The notes under the pieces were generated by a model. That model saw nothing but the letters and a program-made list of their open reading frames with translations, did no database searches and was not told the DNA's origin. Below are positions 1 through 6,402 of a stretch of DNA of 23,222 nucleotides, in pieces. Made by a program: the position numbers and the translations under genes. Positions within the stretch are counted from its first letter, which is position 1. Every line of letters starts with the position of its first letter. Where the stretch lies: NCBI GenBank assembly GCA_964383715.1, contig CAYLHU010000005.1, forward strand, positions 1 to 23,222, written 5' to 3'. This DNA is from CAYLHU01 sp964383715. Lineage in GTDB: Bacteria > Patescibacteriota > Minisyncoccia > Minisyncoccales > CG1-02-41-26.

Positions 1-1142
1 AGCAAGGTTCCTTTTTTCTCTATCGCCGGTTCGGCTTTTATTGAACTCTTTGTCGGAGTTGGAAGCGCTCGAGTCCGCAATCTTTTTGAAACAGCCAAAA
101 AACACCAGCCCTCCATTGTTTTTATTGATGAGTTAGACGCTATTGGGAAAACAAGAATGCCCGGGATAGGGGGCGGACACGAAGAAAGAGAACAAACGCT
201 CAACCAAATATTGTCCGAAATGGACGGATTTGAAAAACAAACCGGGGTTATTGTTTTAGGGGCAACAAATCGTCCCGAGCAATTAGACCCTGCTCTCTTG
301 CGACCCGGAAGATTTGACAGAAGAATTGTCCTAGACTTCCCCGATGTCAAGGGAAGAGAAGCAATCTTAAAAATTCATTGCCGAGAAAAACCCTTAGCCC
401 CAGATGTCAAATTATCGGAAATATCAGAAAGAACTCCCGGATTTTCCGGAGCCGATTTGGCAAATTTAGTCAATGAAGCCGCAATTTTAGCCGCCAAAAG
501 AAACGAAGAACAAATTTACCAGAAAGAATTTTTAGAATCCATAGAAAAGGTCTTATTGGGACCGGAAAGAAGAAGTCATCTTTTGTCTTCCAAAGAAAAA
601 AAGATAGCCGCTTTTCATGAAGCGGGACACGCCTTGGTTACTTATTCCATCCCTGAAGCGGAAACGGTTAGAAAAATTTCCATTGTTTCCCGAGGTATGG
701 CCGCCGGATATACTTTGGCTTTGCCCAAGAAAGAAAAAAGGATAAAAACAAAATCAGAGTTTTTAGCCGAACTTTCGGTTTTATTGGGAGGCTATTGCGC
801 CGAAAGGTTAAAGTTTAAAGAAATGTCAACTGGGGCCTCCAACGATTTGGAAAAATCAAGCACTTTGGCTAGAAATATGGTGACTAAATATGGGATGTCT
901 AAACTGGGGCCAATTTCTTTTGGTAAAAGGGAATCAATGTCTTTTTTGGGGTGGGAAGAAGAAATAAAAAGAAACTATTCGGAAAAAACAGCCATAAAGA
1001 TAGATAGCGAAGTGAGTAAGTTTATAAGAATGGCCGAAGGGAAAACAATGAATATCCTTCGGAAGAAAAAAGAAATTTTTGAGAGAATAGCTCAAAAACT
1101 AATAGAAAAAGAGACCTTGGAAAAAGAAGAGTTTGAAGAATT
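1..1142 (+). CDS. ftsH: ATP-dependent zinc metalloprotease FtsH (partial, both ends missing)
   Basis: FtsH is a membrane-anchored AAA+ protease that unfolds and degrades membrane and short-lived soluble proteins. The frame is open from base 1, so the N-terminal membrane part and Walker A lie outside the window. Visible are Walker B (IVFIDELDAIGK, about 118-153), the FtsH-typical segment GGGHEEREQTLNQILSEMDG, the second region of homology (GATNRP to LRPGRFDRR) and the zinc site HEAGH at 616-630. Further on is the LGGYCAE...STGASNDLEKSS region that supplies the third zinc ligand. The frame reaches KEEFEE and then the N gap at 1143, which is where FtsH proteins of this length usually end. The reading frame can be run through the gap into the tRNA, but that part is not protein. 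The family is certain; the exact stop is not visible. Confidence 0.97.
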
Positions 1143-1242
1143 NNNNNNNNNNNNNNNNNNNNNNNNNNNNNNNNNNNNNNNNNNNNNNNNNNNNNNNNNN
1201 NNNNNNNNNNNNNNNNNNNNNNNNNNNNNNNNNNNNNNNNNN
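1143..1242. other. assembly gap (100 N)
   Basis: Exactly 100 N, a conventional placeholder, so the true distance between ftsH and the tRNA is unknown. The ftsH stop codon is hidden here. Confidence 0.95.
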
Positions 1243-1251
1243 AAAGAAAGA

Positions 1252-1325
1252 GCGCGTGTAGCTCAGCTGGTTAGAGCATCACTCTTATAAAGTGGGGGTC
1301 GATGGTCCGAGTCCATCCACGCGCA
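1252..1325 (+). tRNA. tRNA-Ile, anticodon UAU
   Basis: A complete 74-nt cloverleaf can be drawn. The acceptor GCGCGTG pairs perfectly with CACGCGC, the D stem is GCTC/GAGC, the anticodon stem TCACT/AGTGG has a closing T-G pair, the variable loop is 5 nt, and the T stem is GATGG/CCATC. The anticodon loop CTTATAA (1284-1290) places TAT at 34-36, which reads the isoleucine codon AUA directly. Most bacteria read AUA with a CAU anticodon modified by TilS, so this is an unusual species. The T loop TCCGAGT has C where U55 (pseudouridine) is nearly universal. The discriminator is A1325, and CCA is not encoded. Confidence 0.88.
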
Positions 1326-1326
1326 C

Positions 1327-1711
1327 AATAAATTTACTTTGTAAATTTATTATTTATTATTTATCATTAATCATTATACTCGATGAAGACGGGCTCTCCT
1401 CCATTTCGACTCATGCGATGAAGATTATATCTTCATCTTGACTCGTCCACTTCGTGGACTCGTAGCGATGAGAACTTCGTTCTCATCTTGACTCGCCTGC
1501 TACGCAGGCTCGCTGGCGATGAAAGAGTACTTTCATCTTTAACTCACCCCGAGCCCAAAAAGTGGGCTCGGGGATTCGTTGGCGATGAGACTTCGTCTCA
1601 TCTTCACGAGTAGTTAATAAAGATAAAATCTTTATTAACTACTTGTACTCAATGAAGACTTTGTCTTCATTTCGACTCGTCTTGCGGATCCACTTCGCGG
1701 ATTCGCAAGAC
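1327..1711. repeat. dense array of about 11 small hairpins between two tRNA genes
   Basis: Almost every base here belongs to a short perfect or near-perfect palindrome. In order: 1327-1351 (11-bp arms, loop TTT), 1417-1437 (9 bp, TAT), 1445-1459 (6 bp, TTC), 1467-1487 (9 bp, TTC), 1495-1509 (6 bp, TAC), 1518-1537 (8 bp, AGTA), 1547-1573 (11 bp, GC-rich), 1584-1602 (8 bp, TTC), 1609-1643 (16 bp, AAA), 1651-1671 (9 bp, TTT) and 1679-1711 (13 bp with one G-T pair). Arms differ in sequence but pair fully, loops are mostly three bases, and ACTCG or CTCG recurs between hairpins. The stretch 1352-1416 looks like a decayed copy. There is no gene and no oligo-T tail that would make these ordinary terminators. 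Confidence 0.85.
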
Positions 1712-1716
1712 TTCGT

Positions 1717-1790
1717 GGACGGTTAGCTCAGTTGGTTAGAGCGTCGCTTCGACATAGCGGAGGTCACAGGTTCGAGCCCTGTACCGTCCA
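1717..1790 (+). tRNA. tRNA-Val, anticodon GAC
   Basis: A 74-nt cloverleaf. The acceptor GGACGGT pairs with ACCGTCC, the D stem is GCTC/GAGC, the anticodon stem is TCGCT/AGCGG, the variable loop is AGGTC, the T stem is ACAGG/CCTGT and the T loop TTCGAGC is normal. The 7-base anticodon loop TCGACAT (1749-1755) gives GAC at 34-36, valine. It has C instead of the nearly invariant U at position 33. Shifting the register to restore U33 breaks the stem (C opposite T). The discriminator is A1790 and CCA is not encoded. The gene starts five bases after the last hairpin of the array. Confidence 0.88.
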
Positions 1791-2065
1791 CATTTTGTAA
1801 AAAAGATTTGTCTTTATAATTATCATAAAAACGAATTATTACGAATATTGCTCTTTAATAAAATATTTATAATTGTGCCTTAAAACTATAGCAAGATGAG
1901 TTAAAGATGTGCTATAAAAAGCGCAAAGCGTCAAAAAGTGAATCCTCTGTAGGGGACGATTCGAGGTAAATAAAGCCCCGACGTTTCTCGTCTTGTTTCT
2001 TTTCGACAAACACCACCATATACAAAAAAACCACCAAAGGTGGTTTTTTAATTATACATTTTTTA
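1791..2065. other. intergenic region with one weak short reading frame
   Basis: AT-rich up to about 1905, then visibly richer in GC up to 2000. On the minus strand 1912-2019 could encode 35 residues starting MVVFVEKKQDEKRRGF and ending DALRFL. Its ATG lies just beyond the 2025-2049 terminator hairpin and no Shine-Dalgarno sequence is visible. I recognise no family. It may be a real small gene, a decayed remnant or chance. No known structured RNA could be assigned. Confidence 0.3.
2025..2049. terminator. bidirectional rho-independent terminator
   Basis: Perfect 11-bp arms (AAAAAACCACC with GGTGGTTTTTT) around the loop AAA. The T run on one strand and the A run on the other allow termination in both directions. 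On the minus strand it ends the LOG-family gene, whose stop is at 2066. Confidence 0.8.
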
Positions 2066-2629
2066 TTATCCCTCTTTCTTTTTTTCTTTTTTGATAAAAT
2101 CAACTAATTTTTTTACTAACTCTTTGGGATTTTTACCATAAATAATTTTAGTCAACGGCCTGTGTCCCTGTTTCAAAATATCGTTTATAAAATCAGCCGT
2201 CCCTCCGGTTCCTTGTAAAATAGCTATCGGAGTCCTCGTTTCAAAAGCGATTGTAAACTCATTCAAAGTTCCGGTCCGCCCGCAGGCAAGAATTACCCCG
2301 TCGGCCGCCTTGGTTAAAATTAAGTTTCGGCCAACATAATCAAAACCAGTATAAATAATCAAATCAAATTGGTCAGTCGGCAAGCGATAACTCTTAATAT
2401 GCTCTTTCTTAGAACCGGCTGGGGAAAATCCGATGCTCATTCCTCCGACTTCCTTAAACCCCTTGGCAGCGTAATAAGGAACACCGGTGGTAGCTCCGCT
2501 TAACAAAATACATCCTTGACGGGCAACCTCCCGCCCTATTTCCATAGCCAATTCCTTTATCCCTGAACAGCAAGGGCTTAACTCGGCTGCTCCGGAAATA
2601 CAAATTTTAATTTTTTCTTTGTAAGCCAT
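2066..2629 (-). CDS. LOG/SLOG-family protein (TIGR00725-like, 'lysine decarboxylase-like' fold)
   Basis: A Rossmann-type protein of 187 residues. It starts MAYKEKIKICISGAA; it has LLSGATTGVPYYAAKG and later ACGRTGTLNEFTIAFE, which fits the nucleotide-binding and catalytic GGxGTxxE-type signature of the LOG/SLOG superfamily. Members cleave or sense nucleotide-like ligands (LOG proteins release cytokinins from their ribotides), but the function of this bacterial subgroup is not settled, so no reaction is assigned. An upstream TTG would add six residues, but those codons lie inside a heptamer tandem repeat, so the ATG at 2629 is preferred. No clear Shine-Dalgarno precedes it. The gene is bounded by hairpin terminators on both sides, suggesting a single-gene transcript. 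Confidence 0.8.
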   Translation of the reverse strand: MAYKEKIKICISGAAELSPCCSGIKELAMEIGREVARQGCILLSGATTGVPYYAAKGFKEVGGMSIGFSPAGSKKEHIKSYRLPTDQFDLIIYTGFDYVGRNLILTKAADGVILACGRTGTLNEFTIAFETRTPIAILQGTGGTADFINDILKQGHRPLTKIIYGKNPKELVKKLVDFIKKEKKKEG

Positions 2630-2633
2630 ACTT

Positions 2634-2675
2634 CTTGTAACTTGCAACTTGTAACTTGTAACTTGTAACTTGTAA
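2634..2675. repeat. heptanucleotide tandem repeat, 6 copies
   Basis: Six consecutive 7-base units, CTTGTAA with one CTTGCAA variant, followed by a diverged seventh (CTTATTA). They lie directly upstream of the LOG-family start codon and could change the leader length by slippage. Confidence 0.9.
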
Positions 2676-2725
2676 CTTATTATACTTTATTTTTAAAATA
2701 AAAGAAAAACATTGGAAAAAAAAGA

Positions 2726-2754
2726 GGGTGAAGATAGAAAAAATTTCTTCACCC
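2726..2754. terminator. hairpin terminator, probably bidirectional
   Basis: Arms GGGTGAAG and CTTCACCC enclose a 13-base loop. A T run follows on the plus strand (2756-2761) and an A run precedes (2716-2723), which gives a U tract on the minus strand. It would end the membrane-protein gene whose stop is at 2773. Confidence 0.75.
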
Positions 2755-2772
2755 CGTTTTTGTTCCAACTAC

Positions 2773-3330
2773 TTAGGATAGAAAATTGAAAATTGGCCAA
2801 ACGTTAATACGCTCATTAAACTTAATCCATTTCAATTGCGTTTGACCCATAAGAAGATAGAAAAGATACAAAAAAAGCAGAGGTAGAATGATGTAAAAAA
2901 CTATCATTCGCAGTGTATCCCTTCTCACTTCCCTTGTTAATGTCTCCCCCTTGATCTGTTGAGATGAAACAAAATAACCACCATAAGAACAGATATCTTG
3001 GTCATAACGGAAGGATACTCCTGCTACCTTCACCACATAAGAGATAAATTTCTCTCCAAACGAGATAAAGGCTGGATTCCCTTCCGCCATTCGTAAAAAT
3101 AGCGACTGATTGACAAGCACGTCGGCTTTCAATACTTTCTCCACTTTGACATAACTACCACCGGGCAAGAGAGGGATTTCCTCTGTGAACTTGGCGGTGT
3201 AGGGGAAAATGACAAACACAATCGCGATAGTCGCGATGGCACAAGTGACAAAGAAGAAGAATCCGAGGACTCTCCATATCGCGTTCTTTCTTGAGACCTG
3301 CAATCTTTCTTGGAATTTCTCTACCAACAT
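2773..3330 (-). CDS. membrane protein with two transmembrane helices, function unknown
   Basis: 185 residues. The start is fixed by an excellent AGGAGG (complement of 3335-3340) four bases before the ATG at 3330; an upstream ATG would add nine residues and ignore that site. An amphipathic N-terminus (VEKFQERLQVSRKNAIWR) is followed by a strongly hydrophobic helix (about 20-42, LGFFFFVTCAIATIAIVFVIF). A polar central domain of about 95 residues follows, then a second helix (about 140-160, MIVFYIILPLLFLYLFYLL) and a short tail. The topology suggests an extracytoplasmic central domain held by two anchors. I recognise no family. The base composition is richer in GC than the neighbouring genes and the strong ribosome site is rare in this window, so acquisition from elsewhere is possible. 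The last codons contain an AATTTTC-type repeat. Confidence 0.8.
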   Translation of the reverse strand: MLVEKFQERLQVSRKNAIWRVLGFFFFVTCAIATIAIVFVIFPYTAKFTEEIPLLPGGSYVKVEKVLKADVLVNQSLFLRMAEGNPAFISFGEKFISYVVKVAGVSFRYDQDICSYGGYFVSSQQIKGETLTREVRRDTLRMIVFYIILPLLFLYLFYLLMGQTQLKWIKFNERINVWPIFNFLS

Positions 3331-3425
3331 AAATCCTCCTTCTGTTTTGTTTTTCATTAAGATATTATATTTTTTGTGTACTGCTTTTATTATACTTAAG
3401 ATATGAAAATTGTCAAGGTTGACTA

Positions 3426-3497
3426 TGCCCTCAATAGGAATCGAACCTATATCTTAACCTCCGGAGGGTTATGTTCTATCCGTTAAACTATGAGGGC
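3426..3497 (-). tRNA. tRNA-Arg, anticodon CCG
   Basis: A 72-nt cloverleaf on the minus strand. The acceptor GCCCTCA pairs with TGAGGGC, the anticodon stem TAACC/GGTTA has loop CTCCGGA (CCG, codon CGG), the variable loop is 4 nt, the T stem is ATAGG/CCTAT and the T loop TTCGATT is normal. The discriminator is A and CCA is not encoded. Confidence 0.93.
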
Positions 3498-3532
3498 GAC
3501 TTATTGAGATTTTCAAAAATTAATTGTCAATC

Positions 3533-3570
3533 AAAAGAGTCCTATATGATAAAGGGGCTATAGGGACTCT
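3533..3570 (-). terminator. terminator of murE, overlapping its stop codon
   Basis: Stem AGAGTCC-TATA with TATA-GGACTCT (one bulged base), then TTTT when read on the minus strand. The stop codon of murE (3558-3560) lies inside the hairpin. Confidence 0.65.
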
Positions 3571-4904
3571 TCTGTTTTTTTGAACTCTTCTCTAACCACA
3601 TCTCTGTCGTCCCAAGGAATCTTGCGATTATTTTCAAGGCACATCCAGGGTTCGCAACCTTTGCCGGTAATTATCACCGTGTCCTCCGGATTTGCTAGCC
3701 CCAATGCCTTTTTCACCGCCTCGCGCCTATCCAATATTTTATGAATCGCTGATTTATGTTGATTTGACTGATTTATGCTGATATTCTCAACACCTTTCGC
3801 TACCTGTTCAATAATTTCCATCGGGTTTTCATCGTAAGGGTCTTCATTGGTTAAAATAATTTCCTCGCAATTTTGGCTCGCAATTTTTCCCATTTCCGGC
3901 CTTTTCCATTTATCCCTCCCTCCTCCAGCCGAACCCAAGACGCAAATCAATTTTGGTTTTTTAGAATTGGAAATTGGAAATTGAGAATTGGAAATTCCAG
4001 AAAGTGTCTCATACACTTTCTGGAGACTATCGGGCGTATGAGCATAATCAACAATCACCTTAAAGGGCTTTTCAACAACAACTTCCATTCTTCCCGGGAC
4101 AATACCCGCTTTCCCCAAGGCCTTTTGACAGGTCTCAAGATTAACTCCCTGGGACAACCCGGCACAAATGGCTACCAAGGAATTATAGATATTAAACTCA
4201 CCTAAAAGTTTTAAACTAAAGCAAACATCATTGACCTTAAATTCTATCCCATTTTCAGAGCATTTTGAACCAACGGCTTTAATAAGTTTCCAATTTCCAG
4301 CTTCCAATTCTTCAATTTTCAAACTTTCATTCAGACCATAAACATATTTTTCGTTAGCCGGAAACTTTAAGAAATATTTAGCATTTGGGTCGTCTAAGTT
4401 TATGATATGGATTTCCCGACATTTTTTAAAAAGTTCACCTTTGGCTTGGCGATAATTTTCAAAAGAACCGTGCCTTTCAATGTGTTCAAGCGACAGATTT
4501 GTAAAAATAGCTACATCAAAATCAATAAACCTATGCCGAAATTGGGCAATTCCCTCGGATGTTACTTCTAAAACAACATACTGGCAATTTGATTTCAGGG
4601 CTTTCCTTAGAAACCTTTGAAGGATAAATCTTCCCGGCATTGTCATTTTTAAGTCGTTTTGCCATTCTTTATCAGCTATCTTAAACTTTACGGAGGAAAC
4701 CGCCGCAACCTTATACCCGGCCTCTTCTAATATCCTACTTATTAAATCAACCGTTGTTGTTTTGCCATTGGTGCCCGTAATCCCGATGACTTTCATTTTC
4801 TCGGAAGGAAAACCGTAAAAGATAGCTCCCGAAAAAGAAAAAAAGAAATGATACGCCTTAATTAGGAAAGAAGGAGTTATTTTTTTAATTAAGTTTTTGA
4901 ACAT
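3558..4904 (-). CDS. murE: Mur ligase, MurE type (UDP-MurNAc-tripeptide synthetase), N-terminally short
   Basis: A cytoplasmic ATP-dependent ligase that adds the third amino acid of the peptidoglycan stem peptide. Over 448 residues: ATP loop GTNGKTT at 44-50, the carbamylated-lysine-type segment YRQAKGELF at 151-159 (K155), YAHTP at 287-291 and GSAGGGRDKWKRPEMG at 324-339. Typical MurE is about 480-500 residues with an N-terminal UDP-binding domain of about 100; here only about 40 precede the loop, so that domain is essentially missing. The substrate-selecting motif (DNPR in diaminopimelate enzymes) reads EDPYDENP (354-361), so the third amino acid cannot be inferred. Two loops are encoded by heptamer-repeat DNA (residues about 194-206 and 303-314). 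A different Mur-ligase-family role remains possible. Confidence 0.88.
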   Translation of the reverse strand: MFKNLIKKITPSFLIKAYHFFFSFSGAIFYGFPSEKMKVIGITGTNGKTTTVDLISRILEEAGYKVAAVSSVKFKIADKEWQNDLKMTMPGRFILQRFLRKALKSNCQYVVLEVTSEGIAQFRHRFIDFDVAIFTNLSLEHIERHGSFENYRQAKGELFKKCREIHIINLDDPNAKYFLKFPANEKYVYGLNESLKIEELEAGNWKLIKAVGSKCSENGIEFKVNDVCFSLKLLGEFNIYNSLVAICAGLSQGVNLETCQKALGKAGIVPGRMEVVVEKPFKVIVDYAHTPDSLQKVYETLSGISNSQFPISNSKKPKLICVLGSAGGGRDKWKRPEMGKIASQNCEEIILTNEDPYDENPMEIIEQVAKGVENISINQSNQHKSAIHKILDRREAVKKALGLANPEDTVIITGKGCEPWMCLENNRKIPWDDRDVVREEFKKTEESL

Positions 4905-4960
4905 TTGTTTTATTCTAACAACTTGATAAAAGAAATCAAAAATGTTAAAAAGATATTAAT

Positions 4961-5224
4961 ATGGCTATTACAAAATCGGCTAAAAAAGCCAATAGACAAA
5001 ACATAAGAAGGAAAGAGAGAAATAATTTGAAGAAGAATAATATCAAAAAAATAATTAAGGAGATTAAGATTCTAGGACTTCAGAAAAAAACCGCTGATGC
5101 TCAAAAACTTCTTCCCTCTCTTTATAAGTCCCTTGATAAGGCAGTTAAAAGCGGTGTTATCAAAAAAAACACGGCTAATAGGAAAAAATCAAGAATATCT
5201 AGATCTCTGCGACTAAACTCTTAA
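4961..5224 (+). CDS. rpsT: 30S ribosomal protein S20
   Basis: Binds 16S rRNA early in 30S assembly. It has 87 residues, the usual length, rich in lysine and arginine, opening MAITKSAKKANRQN and carrying the S20 helix pattern with DKAVKSGVIKKNTANRKKSRI near the end. The start ATG has no strong Shine-Dalgarno. Its last 26 bases overlap the end of the convergent holA gene, so the two transcripts are antisense there. Transcribed alone, divergently from murE. Confidence 0.97.
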   Translation: MAITKSAKKANRQNIRRKERNNLKKNNIKKIIKEIKILGLQKKTADAQKLLPSLYKSLDKAVKSGVIKKNTANRKKSRISRSLRLNS

Positions 5225-6170
5225 TTCCCTGTTCTGCCCCTATTCTTCCGGTCTTAATATTTAAATCCGTTTCAAATATTTTTTGAAAAATTTTTTTTAG
5301 TTCCTCTAAAGAAAATTTTTTATTTAATTCCATTAATTTTCTGACCTGAAAAAAGGTTAGTCCCGTTTTCTTGCTTATGAGAAGAGGGTTATTAAAATAA
5401 AGTTCATTTTTTTTAACTATTATCAGGTTCCTAAACTGATAACCTATCATTGAGAGAAGATAAAGAGGGCTGTCTCCTTTCCCCAAATGTTTTTCAATTA
5501 AAGAAAAGGTCTCACTTTTATTTCTTTCAGCCAAACTGTCAATTGTCTTAAATATCTCTGTTTCAATTTTCGGTCTAACTAAAATCTCAACTTCTTCTTG
5601 GGTTACTTTAAAGGGACTTTTATTAATGCCCTCTCCCTCGAGAAAGGGATTTTTTTCGTAATGGATAAGTTTTTTAATCTCGTTTGCCATTCTCCAAGAA
5701 TCAGTCCCAACGAAACTTATCAATTTTTTAAGGGCATTTCCTTCTATCTCCACTCCGTCCTTTTTAAACTCCCCAATAATCCAGGACTCTAACTCTTTCC
5801 CCCCTAAGAAATTAAACTCTTGGGACTGACTGTTCTTTTTCAGAAAGACGGCCAATCTATCGCTTTTAAGAACACTTCCTTCTTCAAAAAAGATTATTAT
5901 ATCTTCCGAGTCCAAGAATATTTTTTTTTCTTTCAAGAAATCCTTCTTGAACAAATTGTCAGGAAAAGCATTCTTAAGTATGAGCAGTTTCTTTTCCTTA
6001 AACATAGAACTCTGCTGGAACTCATTTTTGAATTTCTGAAAGTCCAAACTTTGGACATCATAAATTTTAAAGTTTAATCCACTTCGGTGAATTTTTTGAT
6101 ATTGAATAACAATTTCTCCTAATTTCCGCCGGCTCCTATAAGTGTCTTTTCCGTAAATAAAAATAAACAT
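5199..6170 (-). CDS. holA: DNA polymerase III, delta subunit (clamp loader)
   Basis: The delta subunit opens the sliding clamp when the clamp loader places it on DNA. It has 323 residues, near the usual 320-340. The N-terminus MFIFIYGKDTYRSRRKLGEI is the HolA pattern (Y/G-x-D-x-Y/F). It is followed by an AAA+-like core with no functional Walker motifs, as expected for delta, the segment FVGTDSWRMANEIKKLIHYE, and a helical C-terminal domain containing LLSMIGYQFRNLIIVKK. The partner clamp gene dnaN is in the same window. No Shine-Dalgarno is visible before the ATG. The 3' end overlaps rpsT tail to tail. Confidence 0.92.
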   Translation of the reverse strand: MFIFIYGKDTYRSRRKLGEIVIQYQKIHRSGLNFKIYDVQSLDFQKFKNEFQQSSMFKEKKLLILKNAFPDNLFKKDFLKEKKIFLDSEDIIIFFEEGSVLKSDRLAVFLKKNSQSQEFNFLGGKELESWIIGEFKKDGVEIEGNALKKLISFVGTDSWRMANEIKKLIHYEKNPFLEGEGINKSPFKVTQEEVEILVRPKIETEIFKTIDSLAERNKSETFSLIEKHLGKGDSPLYLLSMIGYQFRNLIIVKKNELYFNNPLLISKKTGLTFFQVRKLMELNKKFSLEELKKIFQKIFETDLNIKTGRIGAEQGIKSLVAEI

Positions 6171-6271
6171 AAGAATAAGGTTATTTTAATTATTTCGACT
6201 GACTTAAAATAAATAACGAAAAAAACTAAAAGAAATGTTGTGAAATAATAAATCTCAAATCTCAAATGCGA

Positions 6272-6381
6272 ATCTGCGAAGCAGATAAGCCAAGATGAGA
6301 CGAAGTCTCATCGCTTGTCCACTTGTCCACTTACGAACCTTTATGAAATAAAGGTGAGTGGAAATGAAGCGAAGCTTCATT
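6272..6381. repeat. hairpin array, inverted orientation (GAA loops)
   Basis: Four palindromes all have the loop GAA: 6272-6286 (arm ATCTGC), 6294-6312 (GATGAGAC), 6337-6355 (ACCTTTAT) and 6363-6381 (AATGAAGC). The second is the exact reverse complement of the hairpin at 1584-1602. CCACT (6327-6331) and AGTGG (6357-6361) can pair outside the third hairpin. Heptamers AATCTCA repeat twice just before it (6251-6264). The array fills the gap between holA and the end of mutM. Confidence 0.85.
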
Positions 6382-6402
6382 GACCACCACTTTTACACTT
6401 GT

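Noticed and set aside
1243..1290. Extension of the ftsH reading frame through the N gap, ending VAQLVRASLL
   Set aside because: This is the tRNA-Ile gene read as protein; the real ftsH stop must lie in the gap.
1327..1711. Integron attC sites or a set of terminators
   Set aside because: No integrase gene and no cassette ORFs, and the attC core-site pattern is absent. Terminators are unlikely because T runs do not follow the stems.
1800..2060. tmRNA or 6S RNA gene
   Set aside because: No tRNA-like ends, no tag frame and no long rod structure could be drawn.
2630..2647. Earlier TTG start for the LOG-family gene
   Set aside because: Those codons are heptamer tandem repeat; the ATG at 2629 gives the normal family N-terminus.
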